DNA from: Clostridiales bacterium UBA8960
GTDB lineage: Bacteria; Bacillota; Clostridia; Peptostreptococcales; Acidaminobacteraceae
Direction: 5' to 3'
Assembly: GCA_003482695.1 (NCBI GenBank)
Contig: DMYC01000396.1
Span: 1-5,384 of the forward strand
Length of the DNA stretch: 5,384 bases
Shown here piece after piece: positions 5,336 to 5,384 of this stretch. The first letter of the stretch is position 1. Every line of letters starts with the position of its first letter. Under the pieces are notes generated by a model. That model did no database searches. It was not told the origin of the DNA and saw nothing but the letters and a program-made list of their open reading frames with translations. Position numbers and translations under genes: made by a program.

Positions 5336-5384
5336 TGGTGCCGAAGGCGGGGGTCGAACCCGCACGAGTGTTACCTCTCCGGAT
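5336..5384 (-). tRNA. tRNA 3' part, probably tRNA-Leu (5' part beyond window)
   Basis: The minus strand ends in an encoded CCA, preceded by discriminator A, the acceptor strand CTTCGGC, and a perfect T arm GCGGG-TTCGACC-CCCGC. Before the T arm is a long variable arm with a GAG/CTC stem (AGAGGTAACACTCGT), and before that the 3' side of an anticodon stem (TCCGG). A long variable arm limits the identity to Leu, Ser or bacterial Tyr. Discriminator A and the CTTCGGC acceptor favour Leu; Ser usually has G. The anticodon is outside the window, so the isoacceptor cannot be told. Confidence 0.88.

Noticed and set aside
5336..5384. tRNA 3' end as an integration site for a mobile element
   Set aside because: The CCA end is followed directly by a terminator and a YfhP-like gene with its own promoter. 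No integrase, direct repeat of the tRNA end or change in composition is visible.

Overview
The window is an AT-rich bacterial segment with every gene on the minus strand. It most likely comes from a low-GC Firmicute, probably of the clostridial or bacillar type. The reasons are strong AGGAGG-type ribosome binding sites, TGn-extended TATAAT promoters, U-tailed hairpin terminators, a DNA polymerase I of Firmicute style without the catalytic DxE motif of the proofreading site, and a full-length YfhP-like protein. The species cannot be named from the sequence.

Read in the direction of transcription (right to left), the layout is as follows. (1) 5336-5384 is the 3' part of a tRNA, probably tRNA-Leu, followed by a terminator at 5291-5331. 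(2) 4244-5218 is a membrane-bound metal-dependent hydrolase of the YdjM/YfhP (DUF457) family with its own sigma-A-type promoter and terminator. (3) 1502-4103 is a three-gene operon: an ECF sigma factor, a transmembrane zinc-finger anti-sigma factor whose extracytoplasmic part is a DUF4349 domain, and a secreted or membrane-anchored SIMPL-domain (DUF541) protein. It ends in a strong terminator at 1462-1491. (4) 1-1398 is the N-terminal half of polA, cut by the left window edge.

The most interesting unit is the ECF operon. Upstream of the sigma gene there is a clear ECF-type promoter (GGAAC, 16 bp, CGTC), which predicts autoregulation. Its -35 lies just downstream of the -10 of an apparent housekeeping promoter. 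The short leader holds a perfect 14-bp palindrome that overlaps the Shine-Dalgarno sequence. The sigma and anti-sigma genes are 14 bp apart, and the anti-sigma and SIMPL genes overlap by 4 bp (ATGA). This suggests a coupled envelope-sensing circuit: DUF4349 as sensor, the ZAS zinc finger as sigma-binding module, and the SIMPL protein as a partner or effector outside the membrane. The parts are recognisable families. The signal and the joint role of DUF4349 and SIMPL are inference, and I know of no described function for this combination. The remaining genes look like ordinary housekeeping content. No stretch longer than about 150 bases lacks a feature, and I see no mobile elements, CRISPR arrays or foreign-looking DNA.
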